42,686 nucleotides of DNA from a virus (IMGVR_UViG_3300009702_000043:1-42686), one strand, 5' to 3'; shown: positions 9,637 through 17,720, counted from the stretch's first letter. The notes: generated by a model from the sequence alone, not told the origin. A program made the numbers and translations.

Positions 9637-10242
9637 TTACTTCCTCACCGCCGTAAAGCCGTTGTATTCTTCAAAAGACTCATAATCCTCATTCAAATCC
9701 AGGCCCACCATTTGTGCAATGTTCACCTCAGCCAACCCGGAGACTGCTTGAATCATTTTTGAGTTTCTCGTGAGAGGAATTACCAATTTCATTGCCATTC
9801 CCCAAATAAAAGCCATGGTGAAAAACTCACTCCACGAACTTGCTTTATCGGAGACATCCACTGTATAAACCCCAATAGCCGTGGCCTGATTTGTTTCGAT
9901 GTACCGACTTTTATTATCAGCACTCAGTTGAATCGCATATTTTATTGGAGGGCTTTTTAAAGACAGAGAATTATAGATCTCCCGGAACCGAAGACAATCA
10001 GAAGGGTAGGTATAGGCATACGTGTAGTCCACCGGAGAAACCCCGTCCAGTAATGCCAGGTATTGCTTCCGTTCAGCAAAAGACCAGTTATACCGAATCA
10101 GAAGGTCGATCGCCGTCGGGGTGAATAGGAGCTTACATTGTCTTGCTGGGGTTGTATCGTCATCAAGACTCTGAATCAACTCCCCAAGGCCAACATGAGA
10201 AAGGGCCAAATTGCACATTTCAACTTCAGAGATTTTACTCAT
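9637..10242 (-). CDS. Tail tubular protein A-like gatekeeper
   Basis: A 201-aa protein beginning MSKISEVEMCNLALSHVGLG, followed by ARQCKLLFTPTAIDLLIRYNWSFAERK and YPSDCLRFREIY. This is the signature of T7 gp11-like tail tubular proteins, the adaptor or gatekeeper ring under the portal. It directly precedes the nozzle protein gene with two bases between them, the order seen in T7 and BPP-1 relatives. The start is ATG 10242. An intrinsic terminator on the same strand lies just upstream, so transcription of this gene may depend on read-through or a separate promoter. Confidence 0.85.
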   Translation of the reverse strand: MSKISEVEMCNLALSHVGLGELIQSLDDDTTPARQCKLLFTPTAIDLLIRYNWSFAERKQYLALLDGVSPVDYTYAYTYPSDCLRFREIYNSLSLKSPPIKYAIQLSADNKSRYIETNQATAIGVYTVDVSDKASSWSEFFTMAFIWGMAMKLVIPLTRNSKMIQAVSGLAEVNIAQMVGLDLNEDYESFEEYNGFTAVRK

Positions 10243-10256
10243 TTTCTTTTCTCCGC

Positions 10257-10294
10257 AAATAAAAATGGGGAGTCAGCCTATGGCTAACCCCCCA
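10257..10294 (-). terminator. Intrinsic terminator between head and tail genes
   Basis: On the minus strand a hairpin with 11 of 13 paired positions and a 3-nt loop (10266-10294, outer arms GTGGGG/CCCCA) is followed at once by ATTTTTATTT (complement of 10257-10265). It sits between the 82-aa gene and tail tube A. The two mismatches and the interrupted U-tract suggest partial termination. Confidence 0.6.
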
Positions 10295-10330
10295 CTATAC
10301 ATGATAGCCCATCGCGCCATAAAGCTTTTG

Positions 10331-10579
10331 TTACTTCAGGATAGGCATTGCTTCGCCCCCAGTTTTCAATTTGGAGAAAGGAATCGGTTTCGCATCAGGA
10401 CGAGCAGTCTTTTTCTTGACTGTCTCGCTTGCCGCCTTTGACCACTTCTGAAAACAGTTGGCAGGCACATCATTTTCTTTCTCCGTCTCAAGGATATAGT
10501 CCTTTTCTGGAATCCCGGGGGCAGGCGGACGCCATCGGCGGCCAAAGACAAAACATTCCTTGGTGCATAGAAACTTCAT
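10331..10579 (-). CDS. Small conserved-looking virion-cluster protein
   Basis: An 82-aa basic protein, not recognised with certainty. It begins MKFLCTKECFVFGRRW, where the two Cys and FVFGRRW suggest a compact N-terminal fold. The middle is a PAPGIPEKDYIL segment, followed by a KWSKAAS helix and a Pro/Lys tail. Proteins of this size and with a similar cap follow the capsid decoration gene in BPP-1-like phages, so a minor head or connector role is likely by context only. The start at ATG 10579 has AAGGTGA upstream. It lies 25 bases after the decoration gene and before the terminator at 10257-10294. Confidence 0.6.
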   Translation of the reverse strand: MKFLCTKECFVFGRRWRPPAPGIPEKDYILETEKENDVPANCFQKWSKAASETVKKKTARPDAKPIPFSKLKTGGEAMPILK

Positions 10580-10604
10580 AATCTTTCACCTTTTCCTTTC
10601 TGAA

Positions 10605-10976
10605 TTAGCGATCTAACCGCAGCCCGGCATCAATATGACCAGAAGGCGTAGTTCCACCCGGAACATAGTGCAGCTTCACATATCGCAGCACACCTTCAGC
10701 GGGCAACGCAGCATTAAACAGAACATCTCCCGCGGCAGGAGCGGATATGGTTGCACCCGTCAGGAGCGTAACCCAAGTAGACGCATCCGCGCTGGTCAGA
10801 ACCGAAACTGCAACCGTAGGAGTTGTCCCGGTCCAATCATCATTTGACTGGGCAAACACATCAATGGGCTCACCCTTCCCACGATCAGCAATGCCCAAAT
10901 CAATGACATTCGTGCTGTCCGCTTCGGCGGTCACGGCCTGATTGTCAGACACCATGAGTTCTTTATCAAGGATCAT
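10605..10976 (-). CDS. Bbp16-like capsid decoration (cement) protein
   Basis: A 123-aa, beta-rich, Thr/Ala/Gly-rich protein beginning MILDKELMVSDNQAVTA, followed by STNVIDLGIADRGKGEP. This opening is typical of the Bbp16 family of BPP-1-like phages, whose members sit on the capsid surface as cement proteins and are encoded directly after the major capsid gene, as here. Length and position fit. The start ATG 10976 has GGAGGG upstream. A GC-rich hairpin lies between the capsid gene and this one and may tune the transcript ratio. Confidence 0.8.
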   Translation of the reverse strand: MILDKELMVSDNQAVTAEADSTNVIDLGIADRGKGEPIDVFAQSNDDWTGTTPTVAVSVLTSADASTWVTLLTGATISAPAAGDVLFNAALPAEGVLRYVKLHYVPGGTTPSGHIDAGLRLDR

Positions 10977-11001
10977 TTTCTTTTCCCTCCATGTATTGGA
11001 A

Positions 11002-11024
11002 GGGAGGGGGTTCTAGCCCCTCCC
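11002..11024 (-). other. GC-rich hairpin after the major capsid gene
   Basis: An 8-bp perfect stem (GGGAGGGG/CCCCTCCC) with a 7-nt loop lies in the 53-bp gap between the capsid and decoration genes. No U-tract follows on the minus strand, so it is more likely an attenuator, RNA-stability element or processing site than a simple terminator. Confidence 0.55.
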
Positions 11025-11029
11025 AGTTA

Positions 11030-12019
11030 TTACGAAACAACCGCTTCGGTGTTCAGAATCGCATCGCACCGTTTCACGGGAACCGTGTCGAAAGCCAGAA
11101 CATGTTTTCCGGCCACTTCATTCAGGCTCAGAAAAACATTGTTATGGTTCAACATTTGCCGACGCAGAAAAGACCGAATAGTCTTGTTGCAGTAGAAAAC
11201 CGCGCGCCCCATATTCAGAGAAGGCGGAATTTCAAGGGCCTGCACCATAAGGTCGTCCAGGTCCGCGCCGGAAGCGGCATCTTTCTTCAGATCGCTTACG
11301 TCGATGTTGGCAATCCGCACAACATATCTCCAGTCAGGGACAATCATGCCGGGTTTCCACTCGTAGAAAGTCCGGTACGCCTGGAAATAGTTATTACTGG
11401 AATCTTGAGCGGTCACTTCCCCGAGGTCCTTGTTGGTCAGCCCAGCTTTAGAACCTTTGGGAAAAATTCCCGCACAAGACATCGCATCCCAAACCACAAG
11501 CCAAATGGAAGTATTATCAGAACCCGACCCCGCAGCATTCAGAATGTTTTCGCTATTATCCGCACTGAGGTCATTAAACCTGGGCGCGAGACCAACAAAC
11601 TTCTCCGGGTCGGTACCCGTATTCCCATAGAACAATGTCGAAGCCAATTCATTCGACATCCCCATAATATGCGCTGCATCCTCGGTCAGCCTGAAGGAAG
11701 CGGTATTCCCATTAAGATCCGCCAGGTCCTTGTCAACCTCACCATAGTCACTCAGGATACCACACACGTCATCGACCTGCTTGGTCAAAGATTTGCTTAC
11801 TGGGACACCATAATTGAGCATCCTCCACGTCGGGGTAGGAAGCCCGCCACGGATCGTGTGCCTATGACCGGTCGGCAAATTGCCTTCAATCCAAAGCATA
11901 TCATCCAGGATCTCGTTGGTCTGTTTGAGAATCTCGACGATTTTCGCAGTTACGCCGTCGGGATCAAGACGACTTGCCCAATCCGCCAGGGTTAGGGCCG
12001 TTGCACCTATTGTAGCCAT
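11030..12019 (-). CDS. Major capsid protein (Bbp17-like)
   Basis: A 329-aa protein beginning MATIGATALTLADWASRLDP, followed by IVEILKQTNEILDDMLWIEGNLPTGH, LPTPTWRMLNYGV, ADLNGNTASFRLTEDAAH and TLFYGNTGTDPEKFVGLAPRF. This series of motifs is typical of the major capsid proteins of BPP-1-type podoviruses (HK97 fold). It assembles the icosahedral shell together with the scaffold encoded just upstream. The start ATG 12019 is preceded by GGAGGG, and the scaffold stop is 11 bases away. Highest expression is expected here; the GC hairpin downstream fits that role. Confidence 0.92.
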   Translation of the reverse strand: MATIGATALTLADWASRLDPDGVTAKIVEILKQTNEILDDMLWIEGNLPTGHRHTIRGGLPTPTWRMLNYGVPVSKSLTKQVDDVCGILSDYGEVDKDLADLNGNTASFRLTEDAAHIMGMSNELASTLFYGNTGTDPEKFVGLAPRFNDLSADNSENILNAAGSGSDNTSIWLVVWDAMSCAGIFPKGSKAGLTNKDLGEVTAQDSSNNYFQAYRTFYEWKPGMIVPDWRYVVRIANIDVSDLKKDAASGADLDDLMVQALEIPPSLNMGRAVFYCNKTIRSFLRRQMLNHNNVFLSLNEVAGKHVLAFDTVPVKRCDAILNTEAVVS

Positions 12020-12030
12020 TTTCTTCCCTC

Positions 12031-12663
12031 CTATTTCAACTCAGGACTGTTAGGGTAAAAATCTTTAGGGGTAATTTCTTTTGGTCCCCCGGCGGGTTGT
12101 CCACCTGCTAATCGGCTTCCCCCGAGGTTCTTCCCCACATTATACAAAAAACGAATCACTTCGGGATTGTCACCCAATCCAGAGACATCAAGCAACTCAG
12201 TCAGTTCCGGGGTGCCGAAAGTGTTAAGCGCCTTGACAGCGGTGGCCACGGTCTTTTCAAGATTGTGCCCTCCGATTTCAGAATCACTTTTAACTTCAGT
12301 AACCCAATCCTCCCGAAGCTTCTCAACGCCTTGCTTCGTTTCCAAGATGGTATCTTCTACCATCTTCATGCCCATATCAAACAGATTTTGAGCGGCATCG
12401 TTTGAGAGTCCGCTCTCTTTTGCAACCGAATAAAAACTTTCAAGTTGCTCTTCCGCGTGGGTAAAACCCTCCGTGAATTTTATTTCGTACTTTTCTGGAG
12501 CACCTTGAGGCTCCCCACCTTGAGGTTCGCCCTGGGGTTCATTTTGTGGTTCGCCCTGGGGTTCATTCTGAGGATCACCCTGGGGTTCGTTTTGTGGTTC
12601 GCCCTGGGGTTCATTCTGAGGATCACCCTGGGGTTCGTTTTGTCCCAAAATAGTCTCAGGCAT
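12031..12663 (-). CDS. Capsid scaffolding protein with QNEPQG(D/E)P repeats
   Basis: A 210-aa acidic protein located between a small basic gene and the major capsid gene, the normal scaffold position. Residues 8-47 are five tandem octapeptides QNEPQG(D/E)P, disordered and Pro/Gln-rich. Residues ~60-200 are helical (FTHAEEQLESFYSVAKESGLS, MGMKMVEDTIL, FGTPELTELLDVSGLGDNPEVIRFLYNVGKN), a layout common in phage scaffold and capsid-assembly proteins. The C-terminus PKDFYPNSPELK is also frequent in this family. It starts at ATG 12663 with a one-base TAATG overlap with the preceding gene. Confidence 0.8.
   Translation of the reverse strand: MPETILGQNEPQGDPQNEPQGEPQNEPQGDPQNEPQGEPQNEPQGEPQGGEPQGAPEKYEIKFTEGFTHAEEQLESFYSVAKESGLSNDAAQNLFDMGMKMVEDTILETKQGVEKLREDWVTEVKSDSEIGGHNLEKTVATAVKALNTFGTPELTELLDVSGLGDNPEVIRFLYNVGKNLGGSRLAGGQPAGGPKEITPKDFYPNSPELK
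12523..12642 (-). repeat. 24-bp tandem repeat inside the scaffold gene
   Basis: Five in-frame copies of a 24-bp unit encode QNEPQG(D/E)P. The nucleotide sequence alternates in a 48-bp higher-order unit: the 48 bases from 12561 repeat from 12609 for about 35 bases without change. This indicates recent expansion and a locus likely to vary in copy number. Confidence 0.85.
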
Positions 12664-12857
12664 TACTTACCTCTCCTTTTCTTAACCATGGCCCAGTAGA
12701 TCGAAGCCGCAACTTTTTTGCCTGCTTCTTTGGAGCCGTACTTGCGGGCAGCCTTGTTTTCAATCTTTGAAAATCCGCCGGTCTTGTAATTCCGTCCGAG
12801 CCGTTTAACCGCTGCCCGGCCCCTCTCCCTCTTCGGCTTCATTCTCTTGGTCGACAT
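12663..12857 (-). CDS. Small basic conserved phage protein
   Basis: A 64-aa Lys/Arg-rich protein (MSTKRMKPKRERGRAAVKRL) with the core YKTGGFSKIENKAARKYGS and then KKVAASIYWAMVKKRRGK. I recognise the pattern as a small phage protein often encoded next to head genes; its function is unknown. The high positive charge suggests nucleic-acid contact or a role in the virion. The start at 12857 is preferred over 12866 because GAGG lies nine bases before it. It overlaps the Bbp19-like gene by about 50 bases and couples to the scaffold by TAATG. Confidence 0.68.
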   Translation of the reverse strand: MSTKRMKPKRERGRAAVKRLGRNYKTGGFSKIENKAARKYGSKEAGKKVAASIYWAMVKKRRGK

Positions 12858-13146
12858 CTTGATCATCCTCAGACAGCATAAAAGCTAAAATTTCCGCCTT
12901 TCTCTGTTTATCCATGTTGTATGCGTTCTGAATTAAATCCAATAAAAAAAGTGAAGAATTTCGGATTCCTTCCTGAAAATAAGTTAAATGTGGGTTATCC
13001 GGGGCAACTGAGAGTTTTAATAACCGCCCTTCAGACAAAATATATTTGAATAACCGCAACCCCGCGGGAGTCCCAAAAACCGCTCTAACATCGGCTTCAA
13101 GCTGTAATTGAAACAGATCTTCTTTCGTTTTAACCTGTTCCGCCAC
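12805..13146 (-). CDS. Bbp19-like virion-module protein
   Basis: A 113-aa protein with the pattern VFGTPAGLRLFKYIL, then YFQEGIRNSSLFLLDLI and a very acidic tail (EDDQDVDQENEAEEGEG). The FGTPxGxR ... EGxRN combination is typical of Bbp19-like proteins of BPP-1-related podoviruses, found between portal and scaffold as here; the molecular role is not established. I chose GTG 13146 (VAEQVKTKED) because GGGAGG lies eight bases upstream. It overlaps the portal stop by 17 bases and the next gene by about 50. Confidence 0.68.
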   Translation of the reverse strand: MAEQVKTKEDLFQLQLEADVRAVFGTPAGLRLFKYILSEGRLLKLSVAPDNPHLTYFQEGIRNSSLFLLDLIQNAYNMDKQRKAEILAFMLSEDDQDVDQENEAEEGEGPGSG

Positions 13147-14800
13147 CGCCCATACCTCCCAACAGCGCATCTAAAGCTGAATTTTTATCCATCTGCGTAT
13201 CCGAGAGGGTCTTAGCCCCCTGGGTCATCGCATTCGCTTGCTCCGCCGCCTGCTGCGCGGCCTCGGCTTTCGCCCGCTGCGCCCGGATCTGCTCGGCCTC
13301 ATCATCACTGTTAAGCCCCTGAGCTGGAAACCCGGTGAGGTCTGCATAATGTTCAACCACCTTATCCGCATTCAGCTTATCCAGAACTTCCGGTTTTAGC
13401 TGGGCAACCTCGCCGACAAATCGAACCGTCTGTTCAACCGCCGTGGTCCCCACAAGTTTTTGCGCCTGGGCCAACAGCGAAATATATTCAATCACAATCT
13501 CTTCATCCCTCAGTTCATCAGGAATTTCCGGCAAAAGATTGTAGTCCTTCATAATTGAAAGCGTGTTAAGAACAATCGGGTCAAGCAACTCAGTCTGAAG
13601 CCGTTCAATTACCGGCCCGAGGATCAAGAGTTTTTCCTCGTGCCGCTCCCGAACTTCCGTCGCGGACATTTGGTGCTCATCCAATCCGGCGAGCATGAGA
13701 AAAAGATCATTGAAAAGCCCAGTCCGAATCCCCGCATGGACTTTTTCAATATCTGTGCTCAGAACATTAAAGATGTTGACATCAATACTGTAGAGAGGTT
13801 CAAACCCACCCTTTCCGGCCACCGGGTCAACGTAAGTAATTCCACCGGCCACCTGGGTTTTCTTCTCTTTTTTCAAAGATGGAGAGGCTCGCAGCGGAGG
13901 ATCAACGAATTTATACAACGCCTTCAGATATTTGTCCTGCATCCTCTGAAGCATTTTCACATCGGGCAATATCATCATCCCGGGACCCCGGCCATAAACA
14001 TCACTTGAAGTGATATCCCACCTGGGGGCCAGTAATGGAAAAAGCTTCATGTATTCTTCCCGAAGAAAATTCTCTCCGAATGCGTCGTCCCAATAGATCG
14101 ACAGATATTTCTGATTCTCCGGGACCATCTCGCCGGGGATATAGTCCGGGTTAGGAACAACCAACTGAGCGATCTTTGCCCAGTCATACGGCTGGGACTT
14201 CATCTGAACAAGCCGCCTAGCTGATACTTTATCCTTTCCGAACATACCAACCACATCACGATTTCTTAACCAGAACAGTCTTCCAAAAGTATCAATCTCC
14301 CGGTATTCGTTCATCCCGAGGACGTACTCGCCCGCGGTAAACGGGTAGAACTTTACCACGGTCTTGAAATATTCCTCTTCCCACATCGAAGCAGTTCCAA
14401 AAACCACCAATTCCTGATAGATTGTATGAATAGACCCGTAGAAATTTGAAAGAGCGAGAATCGACAAAAGCCTCCGGGTAGCCTGATCAAGCCATTCCCG
14501 GACGTTATGTTTCTCCGCCAGGTCCTTATCCCGCAAAGTCAATTTGACCCATGGACGTGCGGGGGAAGTTAATCCCCCCTGCAAACCCGCGGCGGTAATT
14601 CGGGTCTCTTTCGTGGCAATATCATCCAGAATGTTCTGATTTCTCTTGTCCCCATAATTCGGACGCGAGGTCAAAGACATAAAGCGCCCGCGATCTGAGA
14701 GAATGTACTCGCTCAGTTCCTTATGATAAGATCTCCAAGACCGGTTATACTCCCGCCATAAAGCCTTGAAAAGCTTTTTCGCTTCAATCAAATTGAACAT
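13130..14800 (-). CDS. Portal (head-tail connector) protein, T7 gp8-like
   Basis: A 556-aa protein beginning with a helical LFKALWREYNRSWRSYHKEL segment, then NQNILDDIATKETRITAAGL and QGGLTSPARPWVKL. This is the typical opening of the podovirus head-tail connector family (PF12236). The dodecameric portal conducts DNA and nucleates assembly. Further motifs include VFGTASMWEEEY, VYGRGPGMM, LPDVKMLQRMQ and LDEHQMSATEVRERHEE. The C-terminus is an Ala/Gln-rich helix ending in GGMGGGGTG. It lies three bases after the 117-aa gene and upstream of the Bbp19-like gene, as expected for a head module. Confidence 0.92.
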   Translation of the reverse strand: MFNLIEAKKLFKALWREYNRSWRSYHKELSEYILSDRGRFMSLTSRPNYGDKRNQNILDDIATKETRITAAGLQGGLTSPARPWVKLTLRDKDLAEKHNVREWLDQATRRLLSILALSNFYGSIHTIYQELVVFGTASMWEEEYFKTVVKFYPFTAGEYVLGMNEYREIDTFGRLFWLRNRDVVGMFGKDKVSARRLVQMKSQPYDWAKIAQLVVPNPDYIPGEMVPENQKYLSIYWDDAFGENFLREEYMKLFPLLAPRWDITSSDVYGRGPGMMILPDVKMLQRMQDKYLKALYKFVDPPLRASPSLKKEKKTQVAGGITYVDPVAGKGGFEPLYSIDVNIFNVLSTDIEKVHAGIRTGLFNDLFLMLAGLDEHQMSATEVRERHEEKLLILGPVIERLQTELLDPIVLNTLSIMKDYNLLPEIPDELRDEEIVIEYISLLAQAQKLVGTTAVEQTVRFVGEVAQLKPEVLDKLNADKVVEHYADLTGFPAQGLNSDDEAEQIRAQRAKAEAAQQAAEQANAMTQGAKTLSDTQMDKNSALDALLGGMGGGGTG

Positions 14801-14803
14801 TAT

Positions 14804-15157
14804 TTATGACCCAAGCAGACTTTTCTTCTGTACAGGCGCCTGTCCTTGAGCACCCAAGGCTGAAGTCAGAATTGTGGAACTTCTCCCCGGCGCTTTTGAG
14901 GAAGCCGCCGCAGCCGCTTTCTTCACAAGAGTTAGTTTGTTTTTCCTGTTCTGGTCCACAGCTTTCTTTCCACTCCCAGCCGCAGCTGAAGCAGCCGCAG
15001 TAGAAGGAGCGGGAGAAGAGGTTTGCTGCTCTTGTCCACCATTCAACACTGGACTAACGATCTTCCCAGCGGCCTGTGCAACTGGCTGAAGTATACCGGA
15101 TGCTAAATCTGTAACCGGTTTAACAATATCCCCAACCAATTTTCCAATACTACCCAT
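14804..15157 (-). CDS. Low-complexity protein between terminase and portal
   Basis: A 117-aa Ala/Ser/Gly/Lys-rich protein. The N-terminus (MGSIGKLVGDIVKPVTDLASGI) is amphipathic, the middle is a disordered Ala/Ser/Pro linker with QNRKNK, and the end is GRSSTILTSALG ... KKSLLGS. The closing TILT/SLLG motif is frequent in small proteins encoded beside the portal in podoviruses. Its function is unknown to me; it may be a minor virion or head-completion component. The start ATG 15157 has GGAGG upstream. It is separated from terminase and portal genes by five and three bases. Confidence 0.65.
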   Translation of the reverse strand: MGSIGKLVGDIVKPVTDLASGILQPVAQAAGKIVSPVLNGGQEQQTSSPAPSTAAASAAAGSGKKAVDQNRKNKLTLVKKAAAAASSKAPGRSSTILTSALGAQGQAPVQKKSLLGS

Positions 15158-15162
15158 TCTCT

Positions 15163-16743
15163 TTACCTCCAGTCATAGATATCACTATCTGTTTCGACAG
15201 CATCTAAATTTTTACCCATAGCTTCTATATAAGAAAGTGGTACACCTTCTTCAAATTCCACCATAGGAAAATCAACAAAGATTTTGTCATCCAGGATTCG
15301 AGCCGCACAATCTATCATGTCATCATGCAAAAGAACCGGAAAGGCCACAAACTGCTCAACAATTAGTCTTGTAAAATCCCATTGCTTGTCATTGTCTACA
15401 AAGTAATCATGTAAAGGGAGCCACAACCTAAACTTCTTAGCAATAGGAATAAGACGTTTAATTCTGTCCTCTTTAGCTATTTTTCCCCCAAGCGGAGTTA
15501 TTTCAAACCGATAATTGGAATGCTCCATCACATATTTAATGTGTTCAATATCCGCCTGGAGTCCATATTCCTCATACCCGACCTGCTGGGGCTTATACAC
15601 TTTGTGCATATAAAAAAGCCGGTTTGTCCGCTCATTCAGATTCCACCGGCCACACTCTCCATGAACCAAATAATAATTTTCATCGGACCCGAGGCCAATG
15701 ACCAAGATAACGGTGTAATCACTTTCTTTCTTTTTGCTGTTCGCCGGGTCCACCAACATCACCCGATTGAATCTCTTCCACTTCTCCGGGGCCACGTCCC
15801 AGTATTTAAAATCATCTTCTTCAAATGTTGCAACTTGCCCCTTCTTTGGGTCCAGGAGCATTTGGCAAGCAAAAATCTCCGGCCCCATTTTCTCATATTT
15901 GTCCAGAAGTTCTTCCCGGGTCAAGAGGACAGGCGCTCCACCCACCTTTCCATCATCCGTGGCGGGGTACAGCCGCGCCGGGACCCCTCGTTCAATCATT
16001 GTCCGGTAGGTATCAAAGTAAGCGTACCTGGTCCCAATGTACCTTTCAACGTGGTGCCCCTCAGCCTGGAGATTCAAAGAGAGCTCCCACGCCGCGGTCG
16101 TTTTCCGAACTTGCTCCACGGTTGTCACATTCTCCCGAGTCACCACATCATCATAAACCAGCACGTTAAAGTGTTTACTTGTGGGTTGCCCGTCCACAAG
16201 GCCCCAAGCTTCGATCGTGAGCTCTTTCGGATTACTCTTTCTCTTGAGTAAAATTCCTTTATCAAGTGACCAAATTGAAGATTGTTTCCGCGGCTCATCC
16301 CAAAGCACCGAAGGATATAGAGATTTCAGAAGATCGTTTGACTCAAACTCCAACATAATCTGAGCGAGAAATGCCTTCGCAATAGGTCTATTGTAAGAAA
16401 AGATTGCAAAGGTCTGCTCCCCCGGCCAATGAAAAGGCTCCGGGGAGTGACTGTCAATCACATCCTGAATTGTCTTCGCGTAGGTAATCAGAGTGCTTTT
16501 GTAGTGACCCCGAGCCCAAAGGTCAAGGTAGCCGTTCGGATTGTCCTGGACTTCTTTACACCGATCATATAACCAGTCCCGGTCAACATCGTTCCGGTGA
16601 AGAATAAAGACCAGAAGGAAGAAGAGGTCGGTCCGGCCAAGATAGGCCATTGTTGCCTGGACTTCATCATCGCTGATGAGAGAAGCCGTTTGCAAAATCT
16701 TCTTGTAAAACTCATGTGCTTCTCTTCGTGTTTTTAACACCAC
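15163..16743 (-). CDS. terL: Terminase large subunit
   Basis: A 526-aa packaging motor. The N-terminal ATPase domain has the phage-type Walker A LWARGHYKSTLIT (R78, K82, S83, T84) and Walker B VLVYDD (194-199). The C-terminal RNase H-like nuclease shows VMLVDPANSKKKESDYT, VGYEEYG and a final LHDDMIDCAARI acidic cluster. Length and motifs match large terminases of BPP-1/T7-like podoviruses. The start is GTG 16743, with AGAGG just upstream. The 99-bp gap before it holds only a possible -10 box (16758-16763, TATAAT on the minus strand) without a good -35 element. Confidence 0.93.
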   Translation of the reverse strand: MVLKTRREAHEFYKKILQTASLISDDEVQATMAYLGRTDLFFLLVFILHRNDVDRDWLYDRCKEVQDNPNGYLDLWARGHYKSTLITYAKTIQDVIDSHSPEPFHWPGEQTFAIFSYNRPIAKAFLAQIMLEFESNDLLKSLYPSVLWDEPRKQSSIWSLDKGILLKRKSNPKELTIEAWGLVDGQPTSKHFNVLVYDDVVTRENVTTVEQVRKTTAAWELSLNLQAEGHHVERYIGTRYAYFDTYRTMIERGVPARLYPATDDGKVGGAPVLLTREELLDKYEKMGPEIFACQMLLDPKKGQVATFEEDDFKYWDVAPEKWKRFNRVMLVDPANSKKKESDYTVILVIGLGSDENYYLVHGECGRWNLNERTNRLFYMHKVYKPQQVGYEEYGLQADIEHIKYVMEHSNYRFEITPLGGKIAKEDRIKRLIPIAKKFRLWLPLHDYFVDNDKQWDFTRLIVEQFVAFPVLLHDDMIDCAARILDDKIFVDFPMVEFEEGVPLSYIEAMGKNLDAVETDSDIYDWR

Positions 16744-16842
16744 AACCTCTTAATCTTATTATAGAAATGCTCATACGAAATAAAGAGCCGGGTCCAGTGG
16801 CCCCCGCATCTCGCCCACAAATTCACGGGATTACAATTATGT

Positions 16843-17217
16843 TCAATCCTCAGCCGAATAGACCGCCCTAAGTGTTTTCTCAATGACCTTATGCACACGT
16901 TTTGTTTTGGTCTCCGTCACTTCGACTTTCTTCACAAACATACCTTCAGCCTCCGCGAGAAACCTGGAAGCTGCCAACCTCTGCATAGGTGAAACAAATG
17001 GGTCCCGCATTACCTGGGTCCAGAACATCTTAAGCTCATTTTGATTTGCAACCAATTCTGAGGGCTCTTTCAACCCCTCAGCAATCCGAAACTCCAGGAC
17101 CCGCCGAACAAGAGGACTTGCCAAGATATTATTCACCGCCTCTTGAGTGATCTTGACCCCGGCATGTTGCAGCTTTTTAAAAGTGTAAACCGGGTCCTTC
17201 TCATAGGCATCAATCAC
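16843..17217 (-). CDS. terS: Terminase small subunit, main part (after an in-frame stop)
   Basis: A 124-aa open frame from GTG 17217, immediately upstream of the large terminase. Its sequence (DAYEKDPVYTFKKLQHAG, NNILASPLVRRVLEFRIAEG, FVSPMQRLAASRFLAEAEGM) fits the oligomerisation and DNA-binding regions of small terminases. There is no convincing ribosome site at this GTG. The same frame continues upstream through FLEKIV to a TAA at 17233-17235 and then to the 53-aa frame at 17233-17394. Joined, they would make a 183-aa protein, a usual length for the family. The subunit would recognise the packaging site and regulate the motor. Confidence 0.75.
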   Translation of the reverse strand: MIDAYEKDPVYTFKKLQHAGVKITQEAVNNILASPLVRRVLEFRIAEGLKEPSELVANQNELKMFWTQVMRDPFVSPMQRLAASRFLAEAEGMFVKKVEVTETKTKRVHKVIEKTLRAVYSAED

Positions 17218-17232
17218 AATCTTTTCAAGAAA

Positions 17233-17394
17233 TTAGAAAGCGACGTACTTTGCCCGCTCTATCGGGACTAGCCGTCGCCCTTGTGGAACTGTTTCCTGAA
17301 CAGTCTGCTGGTTGCCTAAATACTCATTCGTGGCCTCATCACGAAGAGATAAAAGTTGTGCATTCTCTACCTCATTTATCAAGTCCTCATCCAT
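17233..17394 (-). pseudogene. N-terminal part of terminase small subunit, cut off by in-frame TAA
   Basis: A 53-aa frame beginning MDEDLINEVENAQLLSLRDE and ending PIERAKYVAF before TAA (17233-17235). ATG 17394 is exactly 59 codons upstream of the GTG used by the downstream frame, in the same register. The closing ERAKYVAF followed by xFLEKIV reads like the continuous first helix region of small terminases. A single base change (for example CAA to TAA) would explain the split. Alternatives are a true separate small protein or stop-codon read-through. AAGGGG lies 16 bases before the ATG, which is rather distant. Confidence 0.55.
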
Positions 17395-17414
17395 TAATGA
17401 TTAACCAATACCCC

Positions 17415-17720
17415 TTAACGATTCACTAATGCTTTCACACCAGCCCACACAGCCGTTCCAATACCCCCAAGAATGATCGTTAAACCAATAAATACAAAAG
17501 CATTGCCTATACTGTTTCGTGCTGAAACCAAGGTGCCCACAAGATCAAGGCGCTTTCTGGTTTCCACGATGCCTTTGTCAAAATCCCCGTTTCCAACCTC
17601 CACGAAGATATCCATAAACGAACCAAATTTGTTCTGAAAATCCTCGGGGATAGGACACTCAAACCGATTTTCCTTGACGATTCCTTTAATCGCCTGAAGG
17701 TCCTGTTCCGTTAATGCCAT
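17415..17720 (-). CDS. Small membrane protein next to holin
   Basis: A 101-aa protein with a soluble N-terminal part (LTEQDLQAIKGIV ... ECPIPEDFQNKFGSFMDIF) and one C-terminal transmembrane segment (FVFIGLTIILGGIGTAVWAG, about residues 74-95). Proteins of this architecture commonly accompany 3-TM holins in phages. It could be a holin partner, an antiholin or a membrane anchor; the sequence alone does not decide. The start ATG 17720 overlaps the holin 3' end by 35 bases, indicating coupled expression. Confidence 0.65.
   Translation of the reverse strand: MALTEQDLQAIKGIVKENRFECPIPEDFQNKFGSFMDIFVEVGNGDFDKGIVETRKRLDLVGTLVSARNSIGNAFVFIGLTIILGGIGTAVWAGVKALVNR

Noticed and set aside
16744-16842. 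TATAAT on the minus strand before the large terminase as a promoter
   Set aside because: The -10 box is perfect but no -35 element lies at 16-18 bp, and the start would fall almost on the GTG codon.
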